Shown here: positions 7,524 through 12,801 of the stretch, piece by piece
How positions within the stretch are numbered: position 1 is the first letter of the stretch
Layout of the letters: each line of letters opens with the position of its first letter
Source: Streptococcaceae bacterium
GTDB lineage: Bacteria > Bacillota > Bacilli > Lactobacillales > Streptococcaceae
Length of the DNA stretch: 12,801 bases
NCBI GenBank assembly: GCA_031259195.1
Contig: JAIRLR010000053.1
Span: 1-12,801 of the forward strand
Reading direction: 5' to 3'
The notes under the pieces: model-generated
Told to the model about the DNA's origin: nothing
The model's input: only the letters and a program-made list of their open reading frames with translations
Databases searched by the model: none
Program-made: the position numbers and the translations under genes

Positions 7524-8182
7524 GGGTTTTCCCCTCCTTTATCAGCATTCTTTTTAGCTGGAAGAATTTCACCACGATAAATCCAAACCTTTACTCCTAG
7601 CTTTCCATAAGTTGTATCTGCTTCTTCCCAGACATAATCGATGTCAGTACGCAAAGTATGCAAAGGAACTGTTCCTTCAGAATACCTTTCCGTACGTGCA
7701 ATATCGGCACCATTTAAGCGCCCAGATACTTGCGTTTTAATCCCCTTAGCACCTGCGCGCATCGTTCTTTGAATCGCTTGCTTTTGCGTTCGACGAAAAG
7801 CAATCCGATGCTCCAAATCACGTGCAATTACTTCAGCAACCAATTTTGCTTCAAGCTCTGGCTTTTTGATTTCCACAACATTAACATGAACGCGTTTACC
7901 AGTTAATGCTTCTAACTTTTGACGAATTATTTCTATTTCTGTGCCGCCTTTACCAATAACCATCCCAGGTTTGGCTGTAGAAATTGAAATCATCACTTTT
8001 TTAGCTAAACGTTCAATTTCAACTTTTGACACAGCAGCAGTTTGAAGTTTCTTTTGAATAAATTTACGTATTTTTAAATCTTCATGCAAATAAGTTGCGT
8101 ATTCTTTTTCGGCATACCACTTTGCTTCCCAATTACGAATAATCCCAATACGCATACCTACTGGATGTACTTTCTGACCCAA
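7517..8182 (-). CDS. rpsC: Small-subunit ribosomal protein S3 (TTG start)
   Basis: S3 is the 30S head protein at the mRNA entry pore. The 221-residue product begins (M)[20 protein letters not shown]. The KH domain loop VIGKGG is at 75-80, and the C-terminal domain has [19 protein letters not shown] and [18 protein letters not shown]. The start is TTG with AAGGAGGGG 6 nt upstream. The end is slightly unusual: after the common KKN-DKGG tail it reads on through the rplP Shine-Dalgarno and start as ENPC before TAG. The last bases of S3 thus double as the L16 initiation region. Confidence 0.97.
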   Translation of the reverse strand: MGQKVHPVGMRIGIIRNWEAKWYAEKEYATYLHEDLKIRKFIQKKLQTAAVSKVEIERLAKKVMISISTAKPGMVIGKGGTEIEIIRQKLEALTGKRVHVNVVEIKKPELEAKLVAEVIARDLEHRIAFRRTQKQAIQRTMRAGAKGIKTQVSGRLNGADIARTERYSEGTVPLHTLRTDIDYVWEEADTTYGKLGVKVWIYRGEILPAKKNADKGGENPC

Positions 8183-8208
8183 TATAAACCCCTCCTTATT
8201 TCAAATTT

Positions 8209-8562
8209 TTAAATTTCTTTTTCCGCCACAACCACTGTAATATGACTTGTGCGTTTATTAATCGGTGAAGTTGAACCTTTGGCACGAGGACGAATACGCT
8301 TCATTGTTGGCCCTTCATTTACATAAGCCTTAGAAACATATAAATCTTCTTTATCCAAATCAAAATTATTTTCTGCATTTGCAATTGCACAGTTCAATAC
8401 TTTCTCAATAATTATTGCTGCTTTATGAGGCATAAATTTTAAAGTCGCCAATGCATCAGCAATCTTTTTTCCGCGAATTAAATCGATAACCAAACGCGTT
8501 TTACGAGGAGAAATACGAACAGTTCTAGCAGTTGCCTTAGCAGATGTAATTTGTTCTACCAT
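8209..8562 (-). CDS. rplV: Large-subunit ribosomal protein L22
   Basis: L22 lines the nascent-peptide exit tunnel with an extended beta-hairpin. The 117-residue product shows the N-terminal [20 protein letters not shown] (12-31), [10 protein letters not shown] (57-66), and the tunnel hairpin with its tip at about residues 82-100 ([19 protein letters not shown]), then HITVVV. The ATG has AAAGGAGG 6 nt upstream. It lies in the standard slot between rpsS (15 nt) and rpsC (26 nt). Confidence 0.98.
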   Translation of the reverse strand: MVEQITSAKATARTVRISPRKTRLVIDLIRGKKIADALATLKFMPHKAAIIIEKVLNCAIANAENNFDLDKEDLYVSKAYVNEGPTMKRIRPRAKGSTSPINKRTSHITVVVAEKEI

Positions 8563-8577
8563 GCTTTTCCTCCTTTA

Positions 8578-8859
8578 TCATTGTCGACGTGTCTTCTTAT
8601 CGTCACCAGCGTGACCACGGAATGTCCGCGTTGGAGCAAATTCGCCTAACTTATGCCCAACCATATCTTCTTGGATATATACAGGAACATGTTTGCGTCC
8701 ATCATAAACAGCAATCGTATATCCTACAAAACTTGGGAAGATCGTTGAACGACGCGACCAAGTTTTAATAACTTTTTTCTTTTCCAAATCTGCCTGAGCT
8801 TTCACTTTTTTTATTAAATGCTCATCAGCAAAAGGTCCTTTTTTCAGACTACGACCCAT
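8578..8859 (-). CDS. rpsS: Small-subunit ribosomal protein S19
   Basis: S19 is a 30S head protein that pairs with S13 and contacts A- and P-site tRNAs. The 93-residue sequence is almost consensus: [35 protein letters not shown] then [11 protein letters not shown], and [24 protein letters not shown] lies upstream of the ATG within the 14-nt spacer after rplB. Intact, with the usual neighbours. Confidence 0.99.
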   Translation of the reverse strand: MGRSLKKGPFADEHLIKKVKAQADLEKKKVIKTWSRRSTIFPSFVGYTIAVYDGRKHVPVYIQEDMVGHKLGEFAPTRTFRGHAGDDKKTRRQ

Positions 8860-8873
8860 AAACCTTGCCTCCT

Positions 8874-9707
8874 TTACTTCGCATTTCTTCTACGAACAAT
8901 CAATTTATCAGATTTCGCTCTTTTACTACGCGTTTTATAGCCAATTGCCGGTTGACCCCATGGAGATACTGGCGCTTTACGCCCGACTGGCGCTTTACCT
9001 TCACCACCACCGTGTGGGTGATCATTCGGATTCATAACTGATCCACGAACTGTTGGGCGTTTACCTAGCCAACGAGAACGCCCAGCTTTACCAATATTGA
9101 TCAATTCATGTTGTTCATTACCAACTGTTCCAACTGTTGCCCGACAAGTTGCTAAAACCATTCGAACTTCACCAGAGTTCAAGCGAATAAGAACATACTT
9201 GCCTTCCTTACCAAGAACTTGCGCGCTACTCCCTGCTGAGCGAACTAATTGTCCACCTTTGCCAGGTTTTAGTTCAATATTATGAACCACTGTACCTACG
9301 GGAATATTTTCCAAAAGCAAAGCATTTCCTACTTTAATATCAGCACTTGGACCAGACTCTAACTTCATTCCTACTTCTAAGCCTTTCGGTGTTAGAATAT
9401 AAGACTTCACACCATCCGTATATGTAATCAATGCGATATTGGCAGAACGATTTGGATCATATTCAACTGTTTTAACTGTTGCAGATATTCCATCTTTATT
9501 ACGTTTAAAATCCACTAAACGATACTTACGCTTATGTCCGCCGCCTTGATGACGAACCGTAATACGTCCATTATTATTACGACCAGCATTACTCTTCAAT
9601 GGACGCAATAATGTTTTCTCTGGCTTGTTCGTTGTAATTTCCGCAAAGTCAGATGCTGTCATATTACGACGTCCATTAGATGTTGGTTTGTATGTTTTGA
9701 TCGCCAC
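8874..9707 (-). CDS. rplB: Large-subunit ribosomal protein L2 (GTG start)
   Basis: L2 is one of the most conserved 50S proteins and is needed for subunit joining and peptidyl-transferase activity. The product is 277 residues from a GTG at 9707, (M)[15 protein letters not shown], with AAAGGAGGG about 6 nt upstream. A longer frame opens at a TTG (9740) but has no Shine-Dalgarno and adds non-family residues. [12 protein letters not shown] is at 52-63. The C-terminal functional motif DHPHGGGEG (229-237) contains H230, equivalent to the essential histidine 229 of E. coli L2. The gap back to rplW is 337 nt, far longer than elsewhere in the operon, because of repeat E2 and a structured spacer. Confidence 0.98.
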   Translation of the reverse strand: MAIKTYKPTSNGRRNMTASDFAEITTNKPEKTLLRPLKSNAGRNNNGRITVRHQGGGHKRKYRLVDFKRNKDGISATVKTVEYDPNRSANIALITYTDGVKSYILTPKGLEVGMKLESGPSADIKVGNALLLENIPVGTVVHNIELKPGKGGQLVRSAGSSAQVLGKEGKYVLIRLNSGEVRMVLATCRATVGTVGNEQHELINIGKAGRSRWLGKRPTVRGSVMNPNDHPHGGGEGKAPVGRKAPVSPWGQPAIGYKTRSKRAKSDKLIVRRRNAK

Positions 9708-9886
9708 GTTTTTCCCTCCTTTTTTGCCTTGATGGATCAATTTTCAAAGGAAATTGTAATACTTCCTTATTTTTCAATAAAAGTACCTCCAGCAAGGTAT
9801 ACCTCTGCAGTGTAAGCGAAGAGGTGCTTCATTTACTTTTTTGTCCGCTAACTTAGGTCAAACACTCATTTTGACTTCACCTTTAG
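9708..9886 (-). promoter_or_regulatory. Structured non-coding spacer between E2 and rplB
   Basis: About 179 nt without a recognisable gene, unusually long inside this operon even after E2 is removed. On the transcribed strand it contains three potential hairpins: GTCAAA/TTTGAC (9857-9862 with 9870-9875), ACCTCT/AGAGGT (9801-9806 with 9820-9825), and TACCT/AGGTA (9784-9788 with 9795-9799). The last two share the self-complementary AGGTATACCT at 9795-9804, so they could interconvert. A Shine-Dalgarno-like AAAGGTG precedes a three-codon frame (9869 to 9858). It could be a regulatory leader for rplB, an mRNA processing region or the relic of another insertion; nothing here decides between these. 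Confidence 0.4.
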
Positions 9887-10045
9887 GAGCCTGTCTATTA
9901 TCTCTAATGAAATGAATTTTGAGCTATTTTTTCACAATTTGAGGCAAAAAACGCAGGAATAGCGGTGCTATTTCGAGGCTTTTTAACGAAAAAGTGTGGA
10001 AAAATAGCCAAAATCATTCATCATTGAGAGATGATAGACAGGTTC
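9887..10045. mobile_element. MITE-like hairpin repeat copy E2, inserted at the rplW stop codon
   Basis: A 159-bp near-palindrome with ends GAGCCTGTC and GACAGGTTC and an exact apex, AATAGC-GGT-GCTATT (9958-9972), at its centre. It is flanked by TAG (9884-9886) and TAA (10046-10048), an imperfect TNA or a perfect TA duplication. Long blocks are shared with E1 (2650-2876) in the same orientation. The first base of the element, read on the minus strand, completes the present TAG stop of rplW. There is no reading frame for a transposase. In the mRNA the whole element could fold into one long imperfect hairpin with arms of about 75 nt between rplW and rplB. Confidence 0.85.
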
Positions 10046-10350
10046 TAAGCTTTTTTTTCAGCTTCTTCAGCAAAGATGGTGATATCTTTTGATTCTTTAG
10101 TTAAAGTGACGATTGCTTTACGCCGTTTTTTAGTAAAACCACTATAACGTCCCATGCGCTTAAACTTTGGTTTAATATTTAAAATATTTACCTTTTCAAC
10201 CTTAACGCCTTCAAACACAGCTTCTACTGCTTGTTTAACTAAAATTTTATTGGCATGAATATCCACTAAAAATGTATATTTCTTATCATCCATCGCCAAC
10301 ATTGTAGACTCTGTAATTAAAGGTTTTACAATCACATCATATAAATTCAT
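10045..10350 (-). CDS. rplW: Large-subunit ribosomal protein L23
   Basis: L23 sits at the exit-tunnel opening and is the main ribosomal docking site for trigger factor and signal recognition particle. The 101-residue protein shows the family pattern: [55 protein letters not shown] and [11 protein letters not shown]. The ATG overlaps the rplD stop as TAATG, indicating coupled translation. The C-terminal EEAEKKA runs to a TAG formed from TA of the target plus G of repeat E2. Before insertion the stop would have been TAA at the same codon, so the protein is unchanged. Confidence 0.98.
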   Translation of the reverse strand: MNLYDVIVKPLITESTMLAMDDKKYTFLVDIHANKILVKQAVEAVFEGVKVEKVNILNIKPKFKRMGRYSGFTKKRRKAIVTLTKESKDITIFAEEAEKKA

Positions 10351-10973
10351 TATGCAAGCACCTCCTCAATTTGTGATAAAGCAGCCTGCGTAACTAACAA
10401 TTTATCATTAGAAACAATATCTAAAACACTTGCACGCTTTGCTGTAGTCACTTGAACATTTGGGATATTACGTGCAGATAACTCTACAAAATCACCTATC
10501 TTTTCAAGTATGACTAAGACCTTTTTATAAATTGCTAAATTAGATAATACCTTTGCAAATTCCTTTGTTTTTGGTGCATCAAAAGTTAAGCCTTCGACTG
10601 CTATTAATTTATTTTCAGCTACTTTTTCTGAATAAACAGACTTAAGCGCTAATCGACGAACTTTTCTTGGAAGTTTATAGCTATAAGAACGTGGAGTTGG
10701 ACCAAAAACAACACCTCCGCCACGCCATTGTGGAGCACGAATTGAACCCTGACGAGCGCGCCCTGTTCCTTTTTGCCGCCATGGTTTGCGTCCACCACCA
10801 GAAACCGCTGAACGATTTTTCACCGCATGCGTACCTTGGCGCTTTGATGCACGTTGACTAAGAATTACATCAAATACTACAGATTCATTTACTTCAATTC
10901 CAAAAATATCATCATTTAAAGTAAGCTTACGAGTCTTTGTTCCATCTTGTTTAAACAATGCTACATTTGCCAT
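10350..10973 (-). CDS. rplD: Large-subunit ribosomal protein L4
   Basis: L4 is an early 50S assembly protein whose long loop reaches the exit-tunnel wall. In E. coli it also represses its own S10 operon through the leader RNA. The product has 207 residues. The tunnel loop is recognisable at about 53-95 by [20 protein letters not shown] then [15 protein letters not shown], followed by [14 protein letters not shown]. The C-terminal domain contains VLVILEK and NIPNVQV. The ATG is 8 nt after a full AAGGAGGTG. Whether L4 regulates this operon cannot be seen from the protein; see the leader upstream of rpsJ. Confidence 0.98.
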   Translation of the reverse strand: MANVALFKQDGTKTRKLTLNDDIFGIEVNESVVFDVILSQRASKRQGTHAVKNRSAVSGGGRKPWRQKGTGRARQGSIRAPQWRGGGVVFGPTPRSYSYKLPRKVRRLALKSVYSEKVAENKLIAVEGLTFDAPKTKEFAKVLSNLAIYKKVLVILEKIGDFVELSARNIPNVQVTTAKRASVLDIVSNDKLLVTQAALSQIEEVLA

Positions 10974-10998
10974 TTTTCAAGCACCTCCTTTCCGTCAA

Positions 10999-11631
10999 TT
11001 ATTTAGCAACTTTCACTGCTGATTTAATAATAATTAATGATTTCTTAGCTCCCGGAATATTACCTTTAGTCAGGACCACATTACGCTTACCATCCACAAG
11101 AACTACTTCTAAGTTTTGAATCGTTACACGGTTGCCACCCATGCGTCCTGGTAAGTGTTTATTTTTAAAAACACGATTTGGTGCAACTGGCCCCATTGAC
11201 CCTGGACGACGATGATATCTTGAACCATGAGACATTGGACCACGAGCTTGTCCGTAACGTTTGATTGCTCCTTGGAATCCTTTACCTTTGGATGTTCCTG
11301 TAACATCCACAATATCTCCGGCTTCAAAAATATCTACTTTTATTTCCTTTCCAACTTCGTAGTCTTTCAGCTCAACATCTCTAAATTCATGAATGAAGCG
11401 CTTAGGAGCCGTGTTTGCTTTTGCAACATGACCTTTTGTAGGTTTGTTTGCCAAAATTTCACGCTTATCATCAAAGCCGACTTGAATTGCTTCATAACCA
11501 TCTGTTTTCATTGTCTTCACTTGCAAAACAACATTTGGCGTCACTTCAATTACTGTTACCGGAATTAACTCTCCAGATTCTGTGAAAATTTGGGTCATCC
11601 CTGCTTTTTTCCCTAAGATTCCTTTGGCCAT
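10999..11631 (-). CDS. rplC: Large-subunit ribosomal protein L3
   Basis: L3 is an early-binding 50S protein with a finger reaching toward the peptidyl-transferase centre. The 210 residues begin [16 protein letters not shown]. The motif region [16 protein letters not shown], then [18 protein letters not shown], is followed by [17 protein letters not shown], all as in the bacterial family. GGAGGTG lies 5 nt before the ATG. It follows rpsJ by 24 nt and precedes rplD by 25 nt. No irregularities. Confidence 0.98.
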   Translation of the reverse strand: MAKGILGKKAGMTQIFTESGELIPVTVIEVTPNVVLQVKTMKTDGYEAIQVGFDDKREILANKPTKGHVAKANTAPKRFIHEFRDVELKDYEVGKEIKVDIFEAGDIVDVTGTSKGKGFQGAIKRYGQARGPMSHGSRYHRRPGSMGPVAPNRVFKNKHLPGRMGGNRVTIQNLEVVLVDGKRNVVLTKGNIPGAKKSLIIIKSAVKVAK

Positions 11632-11655
11632 AACTACACCTCCATTACTTTATTT

Positions 11656-11964
11656 TTATAATTTAATTTCAACATTTACGCCTGATGAAAGATCTAATTT
11701 CATCAATGCATCAACTGTTTTTGACGTTGGATTAACAATATCAATTAAACGCTTATGTGTGCGTATTTCAAACTGTTCACGCGAATCTTTATATTTATGA
11801 GTCGCACGAATAACCGTATAAATAACACGCTCTGTTGGCAACGGAATCGGACCAGACACACTAGCTCCTGTACGCTTTGCCGTTTCCATAATTTTTTCTG
11901 CTGATTGATCCAGAATACGATGCTCATAAGCTTTTAAACGAATACGAATCTTTTGTTTTGCCAT
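11656..11964 (-). CDS. rpsJ: Small-subunit ribosomal protein S10 (NusE)
   Basis: S10 is a 30S head protein that also works with NusB as transcription factor NusE. The 102 residues start [20 protein letters not shown] and contain [19 protein letters not shown] and [18 protein letters not shown], which is full length. The start at 11964 has AAGGAGG shortly upstream. The same frame stays open for 46 codons further up (a TTG at 12102) and would encode a cysteine-rich extension, but that part has no family similarity I recognise and no Shine-Dalgarno, so I treat it as leader. It is the first gene of the S10 block. Confidence 0.98.
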   Translation of the reverse strand: MAKQKIRIRLKAYEHRILDQSAEKIMETAKRTGASVSGPIPLPTERVIYTVIRATHKYKDSREQFEIRTHKRLIDIVNPTSKTVDALMKLDLSSGVNVEIKL

Positions 11965-12159
11965 CTTTTTTCCTCCTTCGTCTATTTTTAAAATAGGCCT
12001 AGCTCCACAGAAACACCGATCTTGATACATAGCAATGCATCCGAGCGTATCGCAACCTCCTGCTTCACAGCCATCTCTAAGTTTTGCTAGCACATTTAAC
12101 AAATTATTTTGAAAATGTAAACAAATTCTTAGACAGCTTCTGTCTCTGGACAGAATACC
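11965..12159 (-). promoter_or_regulatory. Putative structured leader of the S10-spc transcript
   Basis: A 195-nt region between a predicted start site and rpsJ. Near its 5' end two perfect hairpins share bases and exclude each other: TTCTGTC/GACAGAA (12138-12144 with 12149-12155) and AGACAG/CTGTCT (12131-12136 with 12140-12145). A third inverted repeat, CTATTTT/AAAATAG (11982-11996), ends a few bases upstream of the rpsJ Shine-Dalgarno. Neither of the first two is followed by a T-run. S10 leaders that bind L4 are established in E. coli and reported for some Gram-positives; that this is one is inference. Confidence 0.4.
12093..12121 (-). promoter_or_regulatory. Candidate proximal promoter of the S10 operon
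   Basis: On the minus strand TTTACA (12121 to 12116) is followed after 17 nt by TAAATG (12098 to 12093), preceded by TGT as an extended -10 (TGN). The -35 matches 5 of 6 consensus bases, the -10 only about 3 of 6, and the spacer is very AT-rich. A start near 12086 would leave a leader of about 120 nt. Confidence 0.3.
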
Positions 12160-12165
12160 TTTGTA

Positions 12166-12194
12166 ATCATATTATGAATTTAAACTCCGTGCAA
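12166..12194 (-). promoter_or_regulatory. Candidate distal promoter of the S10 operon
   Basis: On the minus strand TTGCAC (12194 to 12189) and TATGAT (12171 to 12166) are spaced by exactly 17 nt. The -10 matches 5 of 6 consensus bases and the -35 matches TTG. It lies directly after the yabA stop, so a start near 12159 would place the two alternative hairpins at the very 5' end of the transcript. Readthrough from ricT-yabA is also possible because I see no terminator between yabA and rpsJ. Confidence 0.35.
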
Positions 12195-12206
12195 GCTTTA
12201 GTTGCA

Positions 12207-12542
12207 TCATCGATCAAGCATTTCTAAACAAAGCAAACATTCTTCATCGTTTAAAAAGCGATTCCCATAAAAGGTGTGACAAATGTGAAAGCCATCCTTA
12301 TAAAGGAATTCTAATCCTGTTTTGGCTTCTATTTTTTTATTGGAAGCTTCAAGCTTTTCATCATCTAGCAAATTTTCTAATTCCAACAAACGTTTCTTTA
12401 ACTTCTGATTCTCTAAAGTGAGATCTACCTCTTCATTTAGTCTTTGACGCATTGCTTTTTTAACCATCTGAACTTCCATTAACATGCGTTCTAAAGAATT
12501 TTCCATATAGTTGAGTTTATTGCATAATACTTTTTTATCCAT
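12207..12542 (-). CDS. yabA: Replication initiation control protein YabA
   Basis: YabA binds DnaA and the DnaN clamp and restrains initiation at oriC in Bacillus subtilis. This 111-residue protein has the family layout. A long N-terminal coiled coil (about 10-72, LERMLMEVQMVKKAMRQRL and ENQKLKKRLLELENLL) is followed by a compact C-terminal domain with possible metal ligands H86, C88, C102 and C105 in FHICHTFYG and EECLLCLEML. Its start overlaps the end of the upstream PSP1 gene by 8 nt (ATGGATAA), the usual ricT-yabA arrangement. It is unusual to find it directly upstream of the S10 operon. Confidence 0.9.
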   Translation of the reverse strand: MDKKVLCNKLNYMENSLERMLMEVQMVKKAMRQRLNEEVDLTLENQKLKKRLLELENLLDDEKLEASNKKIEAKTGLEFLYKDGFHICHTFYGNRFLNDEECLLCLEMLDR

Positions 12543-12801
12543 TCAATCTCTCTTTTCTCAAGACTTGCACTTCATCTGCAGGATATTTTGCAAATACTTC
12601 TTTATCTCGCAAATGTATTTTTAAAACCCGGGTTAAATAATTTATCCCTTCAATCCGCCCTTCACCATCAGGAGTTACAACCAGATCCCCTAAGTCGGGT
12701 AAAGATTTGCGCGCCTTTTTATAAACCTCATCTTCATAATTTAGACAGCACATTAAACGCCCGCAAAGACCAGAAATTTTTAGAGAATTTAAAGATATAT
12801 C
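12535..12801 (-). CDS. ricT: PSP1-domain protein RicT/YaaT, C-terminal part (cut by window edge)
   Basis: Only the last 88 residues are inside the window; the frame is open to the edge, so the gene starts outside. The sequence ISGLCGRLMCCLNYE (residues 9-23 of the visible part) is the cysteine-rich signature of the YaaT/RicT family. In Bacillus these cysteines contribute to iron-sulfur clusters of the RicA-RicF-RicT complex, which assists RNase Y in mRNA processing. The C-terminal region has LGDLVVTPDGEGRI and a basic end (KERLNG). Overlap with yabA supports the assignment. Function in this organism is inferred from family membership. Confidence 0.88.
   Translation of the reverse strand, partial: DISLNSLKISGLCGRLMCCLNYEDEVYKKARKSLPDLGDLVVTPDGEGRIEGINYLTRVLKIHLRDKEVFAKYPADEVQVLRKERLNG

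Noticed and set aside
9708..9740. Longer rplB start at TTG 9740 (11 extra residues)
   Set aside because: The extra residues do not match L2. The GTG at 9707 has an ideal Shine-Dalgarno and begins with the conserved AIKTYKP.
9700..9770. A possible 32-codon leader peptide from a TTG with GGAGGT upstream, overlapping the rplB start
   Set aside because: Non-ATG start, low-complexity basic content and overlap with the rplB initiation region. There is no independent support beyond one Shine-Dalgarno-like match.
9887..10045. E2 as an intrinsic terminator splitting the S10 operon
   Set aside because: The long stem is not followed by a T-run on the transcribed strand, and essential downstream genes have no obvious new promoter.

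Overview
The window is a low-GC Firmicute ribosomal-protein superoperon (S10-spc type), and every gene lies on the minus strand. The protein sequences look most like Lactobacillales: zinc-type S14 of 61 residues, S8 beginning [11 protein letters not shown]18 close to the MITKPDKNK type, S17 ending AVII, adenylate kinase with a four-cysteine LID. Within that order they read closest to Enterococcaceae/Carnobacteriaceae-like taxa. I cannot name the genus from sequence alone.

Layout in the direction of transcription (right to left). The window opens inside the 3' part of a ricT/yaaT (PSP1-domain) gene, which overlaps yabA, the DnaA/DnaN-interacting replication-control gene. A 242-nt gap with candidate promoters and a structured leader separates yabA from the S10 block: rpsJ, rplC, rplD, rplW, rplB, rpsS, rplV, rpsC, rplP, rpmC, rpsQ. 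This runs without a break into the spc block: rplN, rplX, rplE, rpsZ (zinc S14), rpsH, rplF, rplR, rpsE, rpmD, rplO, secY, adk. Gene spacing is mostly 10-60 nt or a small overlap (TAATG at rplD/rplW and rplO/secY, ATGA at rplP/rpmC, 7 nt at rpsC/rplP). This points to one long polycistronic mRNA encoding ribosomal proteins, the SecY translocon channel and adenylate kinase. The last 170 bases after adk hold a perfect hairpin and an AT-rich stretch, with no gene.

The unusual content is two copies of a hairpin-forming, MITE-like repeat inserted inside this essential operon. E1 (227 bp, 2650-2876) sits at the 3' end of rpmD, and E2 (159 bp, 9887-10045) sits at the stop codon of rplW. Their ends are GAGCCTGTC / GAACCTGTC, each copy is almost entirely an inverted repeat, and the insertion sites show a TA or TNA duplication. 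Removing E1 together with one target copy rebuilds a normal L30 end (VDVKEV, TAA). In the present sequence, E1 replaces the last three L30 residues with ten residues read out of the repeat. Removing E2 rebuilds a TAA stop for L23. The copies differ in a short block next to the termini, yet within each copy the two ends match, which is a covariation signal. E1 also carries a 61-bp nested hairpin that E2 lacks.

The rest of the window is a conventional, apparently intact set of translation genes. Several starts are non-ATG and were placed from the Shine-Dalgarno position: GTG for rplB, rplP and rplN, TTG for rpsC and rplR. I see no CRISPR, tRNA, rRNA, transposase gene or other accessory system.
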